Shown here piece after piece: positions 1 to 11,700 of a stretch of 16,184 nucleotides of DNA (positions are counted from its first letter, which is position 1; each line of letters begins with the position of its first letter). The position numbers and the translations under genes are program-made. The notes beneath the pieces are model-generated. The model was given only the letters and a program-made list of their open reading frames with translations, was not told where the DNA came from and made no database searches. The DNA is from Phoronis ovalis (taxonomy: Eukaryota; Phoronida; Phoronidae), in contig JAOXYB010024501.1 of NCBI GenBank assembly GCA_028565635.1, positions 1 through 16,184 on the forward strand, written 5' to 3'.

Positions 1-203
1 AATGTAAAAAAACAATAATGTTAAAAAAATATCCTACACATTGGATGGGCATTAGACATGACAAATGTCTTGTTTATGTTTAAAGTGAGCTCTGCTTGGA
101 CTTGTAAGTATACTAGAATAATGTTCAGAAAGTTTAGGACATGGAATTATGTAATCCTGTTTTGTATTGCTTCGAATTTGGTATGTCAATATAAATGTTG
201 TAG

Positions 204-3200
204 GAATCCATGTATAACACAAAATGATCAGTTTGTCATGGCTCAGCCTGGTAATTACTCATGTCATCGGGATGACTTCCCAACTCTTGAGACCGAGACG
301 GCATTACCAGTAAGTACCAAAAATGTATAGTGTATAATAATTACTTAATAGTAGCTATTACCTTCTGCAAGTTTTTGCGAGATTGATTCTTTAAAAGATT
401 GGTATTTATTAAAAACGTACTTGGAAAATTAAACGAATGGTGAAAGAAAAGATTTTTTTATAAGCTTGAGAATCGGTGACATTATTTACTACTTTAAAGA
501 TAAGACATCGTTGTGCATACCTTCAACACAGAGATCCTTAACTATGAACTAGCACAAGTTTTTGGTTTGAAGTGTGTTGTTGAAAAAATCTTTGAATGTT
601 TTTGAACAGTATAGTATTGTCAATTTCATTAAAATGTAATCACACAATAGTTGTACAGTTTTTATCGTTATATATCGAAAGATTTAAAACAGTTCCTGTA
701 TGTATTCTTGGTGATTTGCAATAATTATAGAAAAATATAATAAATTGGAATTTCTGTAATTTTTTGCAGAATCAAAAGCCAGACAATTGTGGTGATAGTC
801 CTCTTGATTCTGGGTATGAAGAAAGCGACCAACAGAGTTCATTGAATTCCAGTAAGATTGAAATGATTATAGTGTTGAGCTTGGTTTCTTGTAAAACTAA
901 TACAGAAATCTGCTATAACATTACTGTCACGGACTTTCTTGAAAATATCCAAAGCTTTCATCTACTTGAGGGTTTTGTAATGCAGAGCTTTTGTACATCA
1001 GAGATTAAAAACTGTAATTAGCTAGTTTTTGCTGCCTAGCATAACATGCATCTTTTGAACTGTCTGAGACTGCAAACCACACCTCTGGTAACGAACCCAT
1101 GTGATTGAACAACATTAGTGTATGCTATTTATTAATAACTAGGTACTTTTCAGCCAGTCAGTTGTAGGCTAATGTGTTTTAAAAATGCAACTTTCACAGC
1201 TTGGCATGTTATCTGTTATCATCTACTGCTTGTAGGTTCTGGTGGAGCTGGCAGTGCTGTGACATCACCTCAGCCGATACCATCATCTCGTAATCATGCT
1301 TCTGTGCACGCTACTGGACAGTTACCTGGATCAAGTCCATATAACAATAAAAGTCCATCAGATCAGTACCAGTTTTTACCACTAAGTCCATCCCAGACAT
1401 ACTCTCCAACGCTGTCATCAACAGCTGTTCCATTCTATCCAATCGTTATTCCTCCTGGAGTAGACAACCTGATTGGGCCTGTGAATTATAATGCTGGGCC
1501 ATCTAGAGAGCCTGGCGGTACTGATCTACCGATAGGAGATGCATCAACTATGCGATTTTTCTATAATCTAGGAGTAGAGGTATAAGCAGATTTTATTTCC
1601 AAATGAGTTATGTATAGACTACATGGTATGGTAAAATTTATATGTTTTAGAAATATTGCACACATTAATGTTTTTGTATGTTAAATATAAAGAACAATTT
1701 CATTAAATTTGCAAGTTAGTGTTGTTGGCACATCTGTAGAACCCCAGGATATAAAATGATTCCGGGCATAGTCACATATACTGGCTAGAACTTTGAGCAT
1801 TACAAATTACTCATTTTGTTAGCCATGTTTAAACCTGTTTATATTTGACCATGATGAAGATACAACAAATAGTTTTGTGACAATCAACAAGATGTTGAAA
1901 TAAGGATAGTACAAAATACATTAAAATTGTAGTATCATATCTGTATCTTCTACTAAGTGAAGGCCGGTAGTTGTAAGAAATGGCTACCCGAGATGCACAC
2001 ACGTTCAAAATATCAGTTGAGAACTGACCGTATTCAATTTTATTCCCGCTTGTTATTCCAGTACTACCGTGCTACTGGTTATGTACAGCAGCAGCCACAA
2101 CAACAGCAACAGTATGTGCAGGGCAACTATAGCCATCCACTCATCATGTATCAGTCATCCCCAGGCAATGGTGTGGCTCAGTCATCGCTTATGGAATACC
2201 CACAACAGAACAACAGTAAGGAGACATCTTGTGGTCAGTACACAATGGGTACACAATCCAGTATCAAACTTGATCGTGATTTCCATAGCCATAGTGATTG
2301 TCATGATAATGACTTGGAGTGCAAACATCTTAATTCTAGTGACAGTAAAGGCAGCAAGAATTGTGATAATTCTGTGGAATATGATGATGAATCAACTAAA
2401 TGTGGTGGAGATGATAGTGGATGTGGCTCAGATATTAGTTGTAACAGTCATGAACCATGTTCTGTATCTGGTGACAGTCAGACAACTGAAACAAATAATT
2501 TGTCAGTAGAAAATGACCATACGACACTTGAAGGCTGCATATCCAAAAGTACAGTTGAAAATGTACCTCCCACGACTGAGAATATACCACAACAAACAAA
2601 CAGGAAATTTTTAATTAAAAAATTTGAAAGCAGTCTTTGTAATATGCAAAAGACTACACGACCTGTTAAAGAAATACCACCACGCTTTCAAAAATTATTG
2701 TCCAACCATCGTGCACAGTTAGCACGTAAAAATGTTTTAGTTGGCCCACCACTAGTTAAAAATGTAATATCAAAACCACAATCTTATGAAACTAGTGTAC
2801 GATCTTCCCTGAACCCAAATGTGCAAAGTTTTGTGCCAAATTCATACAGACATGGAAAAAACTTTGCTCAGATTAATAAAAGCTGTTATGTTTCCAACCC
2901 TGAGCAAAGTGTAGACAGTAGTAAATGTTGTCAGTGTTGTAGTGCTATGTCTGTTAACCCGTCTTATAGTAATGCTTATGCTTCATGTAGTACACGTACG
3001 CTCTTTACCAATGCTTGCTTTAGTCATTCACAATCAAATCATAATAATCCTGCTGTAAATTTTACAGAATATACTGATGATGGCAGTGGTGGTGGGGGTG
3101 GTTCATACAACTCGAATCCAACATACACAATTCATGTTTCAGGTCCTTTAAGTTCAGCTTATTCCACTTACACTGGGTTTTCTTCTGCAGGTTTTTACCC

Positions 3201-3387
3201 TGGTGTTGGTAGTCCTGTTAGTTCTCCACAGCCAGCTTTCTACCCTCAGCCTTGTGTGTCTCAGAGTTACCCACCTAATGGAATGACAATGTACCAGCAA
3301 CAACCTAGTAGTTCTGTCATGTATTGTACATCTCCTCCACAACAGCAGTGTTGTACATCACCTCAGCAGCAGCAAATGCCATATTAA
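204..3387 (+). CDS. OTUD4-like (OTU-Tudor family) protein, C-terminal exons only
   Basis: Four coding exons join in phase: about 204-309 (its acceptor is uncertain; AGs ending at 203, 231 and 246 are all possible), 770-851, 1236-1579 and 2062-3387 (stop TAA 3385-3387). Donors are GTAAGT, GTAAGA and GTATAA; acceptors are GCAG, GTAG and CCAG. The joined tail carries a DDFPTL motif in the first exon and RFFYNLGVEYYR across the third intron (GVE|YYR). Next comes a Gln tract, an acidic Ser/Cys-rich stretch, a basic block with KEIPPRFQKLL, a CCQCC cluster, a GSGGGGG linker, and a Tyr/Pro/Gln-rich end. From memory, human OTUD4 has a FPAL motif followed by an RFFxNLGV block before a similar disordered tail, which is why I suggest OTUD4 or its relative ALG13. 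Both are RNA-binding or deubiquitinase-type OTU-Tudor proteins. The OTU and Tudor domains would lie left of the window, so the identity is inferred. The gene converges on EXOSC8. Confidence 0.6.
2086..2112 (+). repeat. Polyglutamine tract (CAG/CAA) in the OTUD4-like tail
   Basis: Codons 2086-2112 read QQQPQQQQQ from mixed CAG and CAA codons, directly after the conserved-looking RFFYNLGVEYYR block. The mixed codons suggest the tract is kept at the protein level rather than being a pure, unstable triplet run. Gln/Tyr-rich tails of this kind are typical of proteins that enter RNA granules; that role is inferred here. Confidence 0.8.
3324..3377 (+). repeat. Imperfect 27-bp tandem duplication encoding CTSP-Gln units
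   Basis: Two adjacent 27-base units (3324-3350 and 3351-3377) both begin TTGTACATC and encode CTSPPQQQC then CTSPQQQQM, followed by P, Y and the stop codon. About three quarters of the bases agree by eye. The unit is a multiple of three, so the duplication keeps the frame and lengthens the Gln-rich end of the protein. Confidence 0.65.
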
Positions 3388-3489
3388 CTTGCTTGCAATA
3401 TCAGTAGTGTGGCTGTTAGTAAACTGTTTTGGTACCCAAATTTCCTATAGCATGTAGATCCTGAATAGGCAATAATTACTGGATGCCAC

Positions 3490-3495
3490 AATAAA
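3490..3495 (+). terminator. Candidate poly(A) signal of the OTUD4-like gene
   Basis: A canonical AATAAA lies about 103 bases after the stop codon and is followed by T-rich sequence. It is the nearest plausible cleavage signal. The downstream sequence is so AT-rich that later sites and a longer 3' UTR cannot be excluded. Confidence 0.5.
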
Positions 3496-5633
3496 CTTGA
3501 ATTACTTTTTTGTAAAACTGAAAACAAAGACTATTAAAAAAAAGGTGAATCTTTACAGTAGGACTGGATATTTCTAAATAGTTTTTTTTAGATATACTGA
3601 CGTAATGTTTTGCAAATTCTATTTTTGTTGCGTACTACATTGATTATAATTTCTGCTTTCCGCATGGTTACATGATTTTTCGTGTATCACATGTTATTTT
3701 TCCAGATTTCACAAATTTTTAAATTTTATTGCAGCAGGTTAAACATTTCAAAACATTGTGGCATACAAAAACTAGCAAGTAGTTCAAGACACTGGTGGCA
3801 CAATTATGTGTTTGATGTATGGTGATGGATAGTTGTCAACTAGAATACCATAAGCTTGTGATCTATCCTACTTGCGCATGTATTTGCTAGCTGCTTTTTG
3901 TATTAAAAAAAATCGCTCAGGGTAACTTAAGTTTTCTAACATGATGTATATATACATGTATTTCCAATGATGTTGCACTGATTAAAAAATGTTACATATA
4001 GACTGTTTTGTATACACTGATATTTAAACATCTCAGTGCTATTTTTCAAATAGATCGAATTATTTTTTGTATAGGTTTAAGACTGTATTATATAGTTTTT
4101 CCATTAATTTAAAGAGTATTTATTTTGTAATTTCCTTCACCTTTCTTAATGTGAACAGGCACTTGTAGTTTATTATAGTTTGCATGTACATAAACTCTGT
4201 TGTTTCACTTTGACCTTTGGTTTGTTGTCAAAAGAAGCTGTTGAGTTAATCAGCTTGCGTGAATATCAGTCCTCTTTGTTTATGACATAAACCAAAGAAC
4301 ACAACTGCAAACCATAACAAATCTATATAATCGACGTAACTGGCAACCATTTACTTGTTTGTTTTTTTGATTGTGAAATATTATTTCGTTACACTGTTTG
4401 TAGGAATGTTTCCTGACCAAATGTACGTGTACTTCAGAACACTCCTAGACAAAATGTATTACTAGTTTTTTATGGACACATGTTAATTGCTAACATGCTG
4501 ATATTCTATATGCTAATGTCATATATTTGTTGTTGCAACTTGTTTATTTACTTTTTATAGTTTACATGGGACAGGTTGAGGGATTCTACCCATGTTAATA
4601 TTAAATAACTAGGAGTACATTCTGGTCTGTGATGCCATTCTTTTTTTTGCTACTTAACCTGGATTCAATTGTGCAAACTAGGAGTACCTACTTTCAATCA
4701 TTAATATTTACCAAATTTTCAGTCACTGATATTTAAATTTTCCAAGTCTCCGATCAAGCTCTTATACAAAATATTGAATTATGATGTTATCTTCCTTGTA
4801 TGACATGTGGTGATATGATATATTATATAATTTGATGCTCATCCAGACATGTACTATATAGAACCACTATTTTTATATTATTACAAGTTCTGGATTTTTT
4901 TTAAAGTTAATTCTTTAAAACGTGACAGTTCTAAATCAACATAATATTGTTCATAGCTATGGAAAAGAGTGGAGTTTATAGCATGCTTTCCATATTGATC
5001 ATGTTATTTGGCATGTGGTGAAAAATTGTGACAATTCCAGATTGCACCTTCATACATAAAATTATAAGTTGGTATAAAAAATTGAGATATTAATGCACAA
5101 ATTTTGTGATTCTATATTTTAACTAAAGAACAAGTTACAGGTTTCATTAATTTCTAAAGATTATTTAAAATAGTGTTATGTATTTCAAATGTCTCAGTAT
5201 TTTGGGGGAAGAATTCAACTTCTTTGTATTTATTTGAAATATATCTATGTATATGATTAATATTGTAGTAGTTAATGTAATTTAGATTTAGTTGTTTATA
5301 GTTAAGTTCACTAAAGTGAAATTAATTAACATTGTATTATATATATCTTTAATAAGTTAATGATTTATTTCATGATGTTATTGTTTGTTTGTTATAAAAG
5401 GTAATCAAATAGTTGCTGTAATAATGAATGGTGCTAAGAAAATATACATCAGGTGTAACTATAAATGATTGTATGTTTTCTATTGGCTCCTAACATATTA
5501 CTATAATTCACAATAGATTTGTTTTCTTCCAAAATACCTTTCATTGGCACTTGGGCAATCCCACTGTGTGCTAGAAATGTTTCATTTATTACTCCAGTTA
5601 CCATTTGGTATTACACAATAACTCGAAATCAAA

Positions 5634-5639
5634 TTTATT
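5634..5639 (-). terminator. Candidate poly(A) signal of EXOSC8
   Basis: On the minus strand AATAAA occurs about 150 bases after the EXOSC8 stop codon, and a second AATAAA lies at 5585-5590. Either would give a 3' UTR of roughly 170 to 230 bases. The plus-strand open frames across this stretch are antisense to the UTR and last exon and are not genes. Confidence 0.5.
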
Positions 5640-5789
5640 TTATAGTCTTATTAGCTGGACATCAGTCAGCCATGTCATGTCGACTGTTTGGGCTGCAGCT
5701 AGTTACAGAAACACCATCATACTTCAAAGACTTGGAACATCATTGGACACCATGGTGCAAAAATGCTACATTTGTGATTTTTACTATCG

Positions 5790-8700
5790 CTACCTCTGGA
5801 CATTATTTAGAGTTTCATCAATGAGTTTTCTTATTTCTGTAGCTCTTTGAAAAGCTCTTATTACACAGTCCTGTAGTTTATTCTCTGATAAGGGGCTTCC
5901 ACCTACAATTGAGAACATTTTGGGCCATCAAGTCTTGTGATCATAACCACTACAACAGGTATAGAAGTATTTGATATTGATTTAATTTTACAGGCCAATC
6001 AAAAATGTCCACTTCATGAGCAATTGCCTGGAATCTACAATATTTGTTATAGCAGATTAATAAGACAACCCTTAACAGATTGCCTTGTTATTCATTTATC
6101 TTCTACATTTGCTGTCTGCACCGTATGTCACTGAGAAACTATTACCAAGAATCACAGCCGGCTTAATTGGTGCAGTGCTGCTGTAAGCTACAACCACACT
6201 GAACTTTGTCAGAAATAACAGAAAGGTAAATTTAGATGCACACTAGAACATAATCTGACAAATAATTCTGTAAAAATAAAAAAATTAACACCAAATAGTG
6301 TCTCCCTCCAAAGTTTTCTTAACAACGAACAAGACAAAGTCTGCAGTCCTGTCAAATTAGTCCTTTCTCAATTATCACCAAAATAAGTGAAATCACAGTT
6401 AACTGTTCACACCAGACAGCACCTGTTGGCAACAGGATCCTAAACAGAAATTCGGATTAGACCTAGTTTCATCATTCAAGTTCAATATTTAAAAGAGCGC
6501 ATGGCAAAATCCAAAAGCTCTTCTAACAAAATCACACTGTTAAACCTACTACAGCAATTTTGCAGTCAACACTCCTAAATACATAGCAATTTCAACAAGT
6601 TTTTGTTGAAAATGATGTGGACATTCAACAAGGCACATACTGGCACTATATCAAGTTAAATGAACAACATACCTGGCTTATGAACAGTGCATATCTTATC
6701 GCCATCTGTAGTCACAACAGTTACGACTCCGGTTATCAAACTTTCTTCTTCATTTGTAGGATCAGCTAATAAGATGTGGCTAAAAAGTTAATTTTATAGA
6801 CATATTTATTAAGCATTCGCATATTTACTGAGTATCTTTTATTACAACAGGGGCATCAGACATGAGAAATATGTTCTGCTTTTTAATGGACTTTTGAGAT
6901 CAGACATTTCTCACTTTTATCTCTTGGGTGAATGTCAAAACATACCTGCTATTATGTATTATCAACAAATAGCAAATGAAGACTACACAAGAGGGGTGAA
7001 TTATGATTAAAGGAATATTGACTTAAAATGCCACGGTTTAAATGCTTACTCACTTGTCAAAGATTCCAAAAGTTGTTGCTACAGGTAGGGAATGAAGTGT
7101 CAAAGATTTTTTTTGTTCTAAATCTGTTTTTATATTTCCCGTTTCTTCATCTATTGTTACAACAGGCAGTGAACCTAAAATACAAAACACATATGTGTGA
7201 CATGTCATAGAGTGTTCAAAATATTACTGCAACTTGAACTTATCAAAACAATAATATGCTACTTAACCTCCTGCCACCACAGTATTTACCTAGCATTCCA
7301 AACACATGTTTGTGCTTGTATCGATAAAAACTACTCGACAGGATATAGACAATTTGTGTAAGCGGCATAAGAACTGGAGTCAAAATACGAAGGGATGCGG
7401 CAAAAAAAAACAGTGCAACATGAATTTTAGTCAAATTATTAAATGAATATTCTTGGGCTCTGCAGATGGGTGGCAATCTTTTACCTTTGTTCATTTCATT
7501 GTAAAAAGTGACATAATTGGCATACTTCTGTAGGTTACACATGAAAATATTACTACTCTTGGTTAAGTGATGAGGAGACAGGTGGTACACACTTATTTAG
7601 TACACGGTCTATAGTAATTAATAAATTCAACTCTTCATTTTGGAATAATTATTATGGATATTTATTGTATTTTTCAGTAACAGGTTGCTACACTAGCCAA
7701 CCAAAGGTTTTAGCATTTTTAGCCCAAATCTGCCATAGGAATAGGGGCTTGAATAGTCAACATCTTTAATTAGTTAATAAAGTAATAAAATTGATATATC
7801 ACTAGCTGTCAAGTCTCCTGTTGTGAATGTGAGACTCCAGTGTTTTCTGCAATTGCTTAGAAAATTGTAATGAAAATTCTGGATTTCCCACTCAAAAATT
7901 CTGCCAACTTGACAGGTATGAAAATCAGTTCTTAAACATTACTATGAAAGATAACATACATTCATGTCTGAAAATTCTTAGAATTCATTTTCATAACTTT
8001 CTTCCATATTTGCTGAACATTGTTTGAAATAGTATCTAAAATTTAAAATACTGTCTAACTATCAAAATATGCATAAAAGAACTTAAAAATATTCTTGACA
8101 TTTTTGAACTGGAAACTAAGTCATGTGACTGTACGAATATCAGTACTCGAGTACTTGAACAAACACATTCTTCAAAATGAAAAAACTACCTTCATAATGA
8201 TTATTAGATTGATTTCTTATTTGTTATGTTTTACTATTCTAAACAATAAAGTAGTCTAAAATAAAAAGTTAACAGATTGACCATTTTCAGCATGTTGGTC
8301 AAAACCTGCTATATGCACATGACTTACAGTTTTTTAGTGCTGCCAGTAGGGCAATTATACAGGCATCCACCACATTACCATCGTAATCCAAACACATCAT
8401 ATCACAATTAAGCACCCAGCAAAGCTAAAAATTAAAAGTAAAAATGGGATCATTTCTATAATATTCTCAAAACCAGCAATTGACATTAGGTTCACGGTCG
8501 ACATACCTTGCTGAGCTAAATTTTGAAATCAACGGCACTTAAAAACAAACTTAATCTGCACTTTGGAAGCACATCAGGGGTCAACACAATTCTCAATGTA
8601 TGAATGTTAGATTGCAAACTAAGGTACTTTCATGTAGGCTAATATTAAATATCAGCTGCACAATAATCGGAATAATCCTAACAAGTTCTTAGTTAAAACT

Positions 8701-11700
8701 TGAGGTTATAACTTACTTTGCTCTCTTTAATACACAAATCTTCAGCAAGTACACAGCTGGAACTACAAATCAGATCATATCATTAATTACAATTATTTAT
8801 GGCACAATTTGACTTTAAACCAGAATTAGAAAGTGAACAAAATGTAGTCAACGATTGTAATTTTTACAAGTTGATATTACCAAATGTGTAAAAATGTCTC
8901 GGAGCCAATCCAGGTAATGGGATTGTACAAAATGTTTTCCTTTATTTGATCTACAATGTGGATAGTATATTTATTTAAAACTTATTAGGATATATGACAC
9001 TAAGGAATGAAATTTTTTATAAGGAAATCAAAATTTTTTTGCATGTTGTGCTTTGTACTGTTAAGCGTACTGAATTACAGTTTACTTAATATGTACTATC
9101 TATAACACAAATAACCAATAACAAAGGAAAATTTCTATATCTACTAGTAAATGGCTTCTAGTGACCCCTAGTGACACTTACTCTTTTATTATGTTAGCCA
9201 CCAACTGTGACACAACTTGTGCCTGCTCACTGGGAGGACCGGGTTTGAAATGAGATGAACACAAGGGAGGTAGATCAACATTGGGAACTAGAAAACGCAA
9301 TACTAAATTATTATTTTAAAACAGATTGAACGCATTAATGCTCATGATAACAACTTCACTCTAAGAAGCACATTTCCAGAGAGAAAACTGATGGTAAAAC
9401 AGAAGCATGGGAATTGAAGCCACACCTGTTTAACTAAAGTTATTGTGTTTACTGCAAAGAATTTCAAATAACAAAGATTCATACCTATATGCAGTTGGAA
9501 TTTTTGTGTTACTAATGTCAGAACATAAATATAAGTCCTTCATAACATCTGTCTGGTTTTTGTAACATAGTCACACCATACTCTTCAATCAGCATGAAAT
9601 TGAGAAAATAAATTCATTTACAAGTTTTTCACTTGTACAGAAATATTAAGTTACTATTTTTTTTTACCTATATACCCTTTGCAGGGATCTTCCACTTTGG
9701 GAGATGCAAGTTCCTGAAAAACAGTATTTTTTTGTACACTTTTTAAACATACAATTCATATTCAAAATAACTATAAAACCAAAAAATCCAAAAAACATTA
9801 GTTGAATATATTACCGACACATGATGTTGTACCAAGTTATCAGGTGTGTTAACATATTGTGAGATGATTCTTCAGCAGCAAATTTAGAAGAACCGATGAA
9901 GTGAAAAACCAGATATGATTGAATTGTTTTCTTTAACTTTTGAATATAGCTATCCTGGGATGGGTCACTATGCAAAAGTGTGTTCTCCATAAATACACAC
10001 ACACAAATATATTCCAGGCTAATTATGAACGTTTTTATACAATCAGTATGTTACTATTTAGTCACTAAACATGGGTTTATTACAAAAAATGCTAACCAAT
10101 TTGATTGCTTGTTCACTAAGGTTAATAAATCTAGATGCCTTGAACAGGAACAAGAAATACTTACAGCTTTTATACCACAAATGACTGTAGTGTTTCCCAG
10201 TTTGACTAATGCTGAACCATCTGCAGTGGTTATTGAACCAATGTTCAAAACTGTGGGTCTTATTTCCCCCAACTCTCTTCCATCTGGTCTCACATCTTCT
10301 TCCTACGAGTATTAAGGATATCACATCACTAAGATTAACTTCATTACAGTACTGTACATATTATGAGGATCTGTTAATTCACATTAAACCAATGTTAAAC
10401 TGATAATGATAGTGTCACTATAACTATATAGCTTTCATTTAAACTCTGCATAAAATATCAGTTTATTATCAGCTTAAGGTGTAGTAGATGAAAATCAAAT
10501 CCTTATGCTGAACTCCCAGGGGGCACTGTCATTCCAAGTCACTATATACCACCCAATCGGTCTCAGCTCTCGCATTTACCACAGTACGTTTTTCCCGTTT
10601 CGTAAAGCCTTATTTACCACAGGATATAATTTTTTTGTTCAGTTTTACCACTATGTGGTATATCCTCAATAAATAAAATATTAACTGCCACAAGATGCAT
10701 TCCTTGCAAAAAAAAAATGCAAGTAACTCAGAAATTATTATCGTTAAGCTAATGAGGTAATAGAATTCATTATATAGTCCTAGTTTTTTGGTAGCAATTT
10801 ATATGGAAAGTGACCCACACACAGGTGGCGCTTTTTATGTATCAATGAACAATAGTCATGGTGGATAAAAATTTCGTCAAGAGTTAGCTGTTAGGGATTT
10901 TTTGTGTGCATGCCAGCATGGTAGTTTCAAAAACAAAGTTGGATTTCGATAGACATAGAGTATCAAGAGTATAATATTTGAACTCAGATGGCAATGATTA
11001 CATATTTCTGGACGGTTGGTACTTTCACTATGATTTGCTATACAAGGATTCATGATGTTCAGTAAGCCTCACCCGAACTCACGAAATCGGGACTATACAA
11101 GTCAATAACTGAATAAGACAATATATAACCCCGGGTATCCTGGTATCGTGTCGCAGTCACTCAGTATTCAGTTTACTATGTTAATCATAGTGAGGTAACA
11201 TATGGCCAGACTATCTTAAACAGTAGTGGACTTAGTCCTGCAAGCATGCCCCTACTATGGACAGCCTACGGCTTGTCCATAGGGTCCTGGCCACCTCATA
11301 TCTCAAACAAGCTGAAGTTCAACTAGCCTTCACGTATATGCAATAGCATAATTCGAACTTCGGCTGGTTTGAGATATGAGGTGGCATGACCCTACGGACA
11401 AGCCGTAGGCTGTCCATAGTAGGGTCATGCTTGCAGGACTATAGTGGACTAGTGCAATAATGATAGTGTATACACCCGACTCCCGAGTGTATTGGGACTT
11501 TGTCAGTTTGTGTATCGGTTGTGTCTAGGACTAATAGGTAATATATTAACTAAGACTAAGTGTATACGCTACAAACTCACCAAAAATTTGCTATAGTATT
11601 CAATCGGGCGTGCATTTCTAAAATAAAAAAAAGTAAGGTATAAAATGTTTATACGGAAACGAGGTAAATTTTACTCGGGATTTTACTCCATGGCTAAAAT

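Larger units (their letters stand above)
3388..5789. other. 3' UTRs and spacer between convergent genes; no gene seen
   Basis: These 2.4 kb are AT-rich and every reading frame is broken often; the few short open stretches have no recognisable composition or motif. The left part is probably the 3' UTR of the OTUD4-like gene and contains a Pumilio-type TGTATATA at 3945-3952. The right end holds the EXOSC8 3' UTR. A 12-base direct repeat AACTAGGAGTAC occurs at 4607-4618 and 4676-4687. AAACCAAAG at 4289-4297 is the inverse of CTTTGGTTT at 4215-4223. I see no RNA gene. Confidence 0.7.

Noticed and set aside
2069-2509. 146-codon plus-strand open frame
   Set aside because: It lies entirely inside the last exon of the OTUD4-like gene in another frame, and its composition is a by-product of the Gln/Ser-rich coding sequence.
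3154-3342. 62-codon minus-strand open frame
   Set aside because: Antisense shadow of the Tyr/Pro/Gln-rich coding end; no feature of its own.
5519-5850. Two overlapping plus-strand open frames of 101 and 81 codons
   Set aside because: They are antisense to the EXOSC8 last exon and 3' UTR, which match the family on the minus strand.
7243-7590. 115-codon minus-strand open frame inside EXOSC8 intron 7
   Set aside because: No domain, signal or family resemblance; the flanking exons splice across it in phase.
9227-9244. Programmed ribosomal frameshift in EXOSC8
   Set aside because: No slippery site or known precedent in this family; a one-base error or allele explains it more simply.
9811-10002. 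Minus-strand frame with [10 protein letters not shown], resembling the expected EFAAP of EXOSC8
   Set aside because: The true next exon is 9713-9668 ([15 protein letters not shown]), which fits both intron phases and the family alignment; the other stretch has no usable acceptor.
9980-10403. Plus-strand open frames over the RPDGRELGE exon
   Set aside because: Antisense to a clearly conserved EXOSC8 exon.
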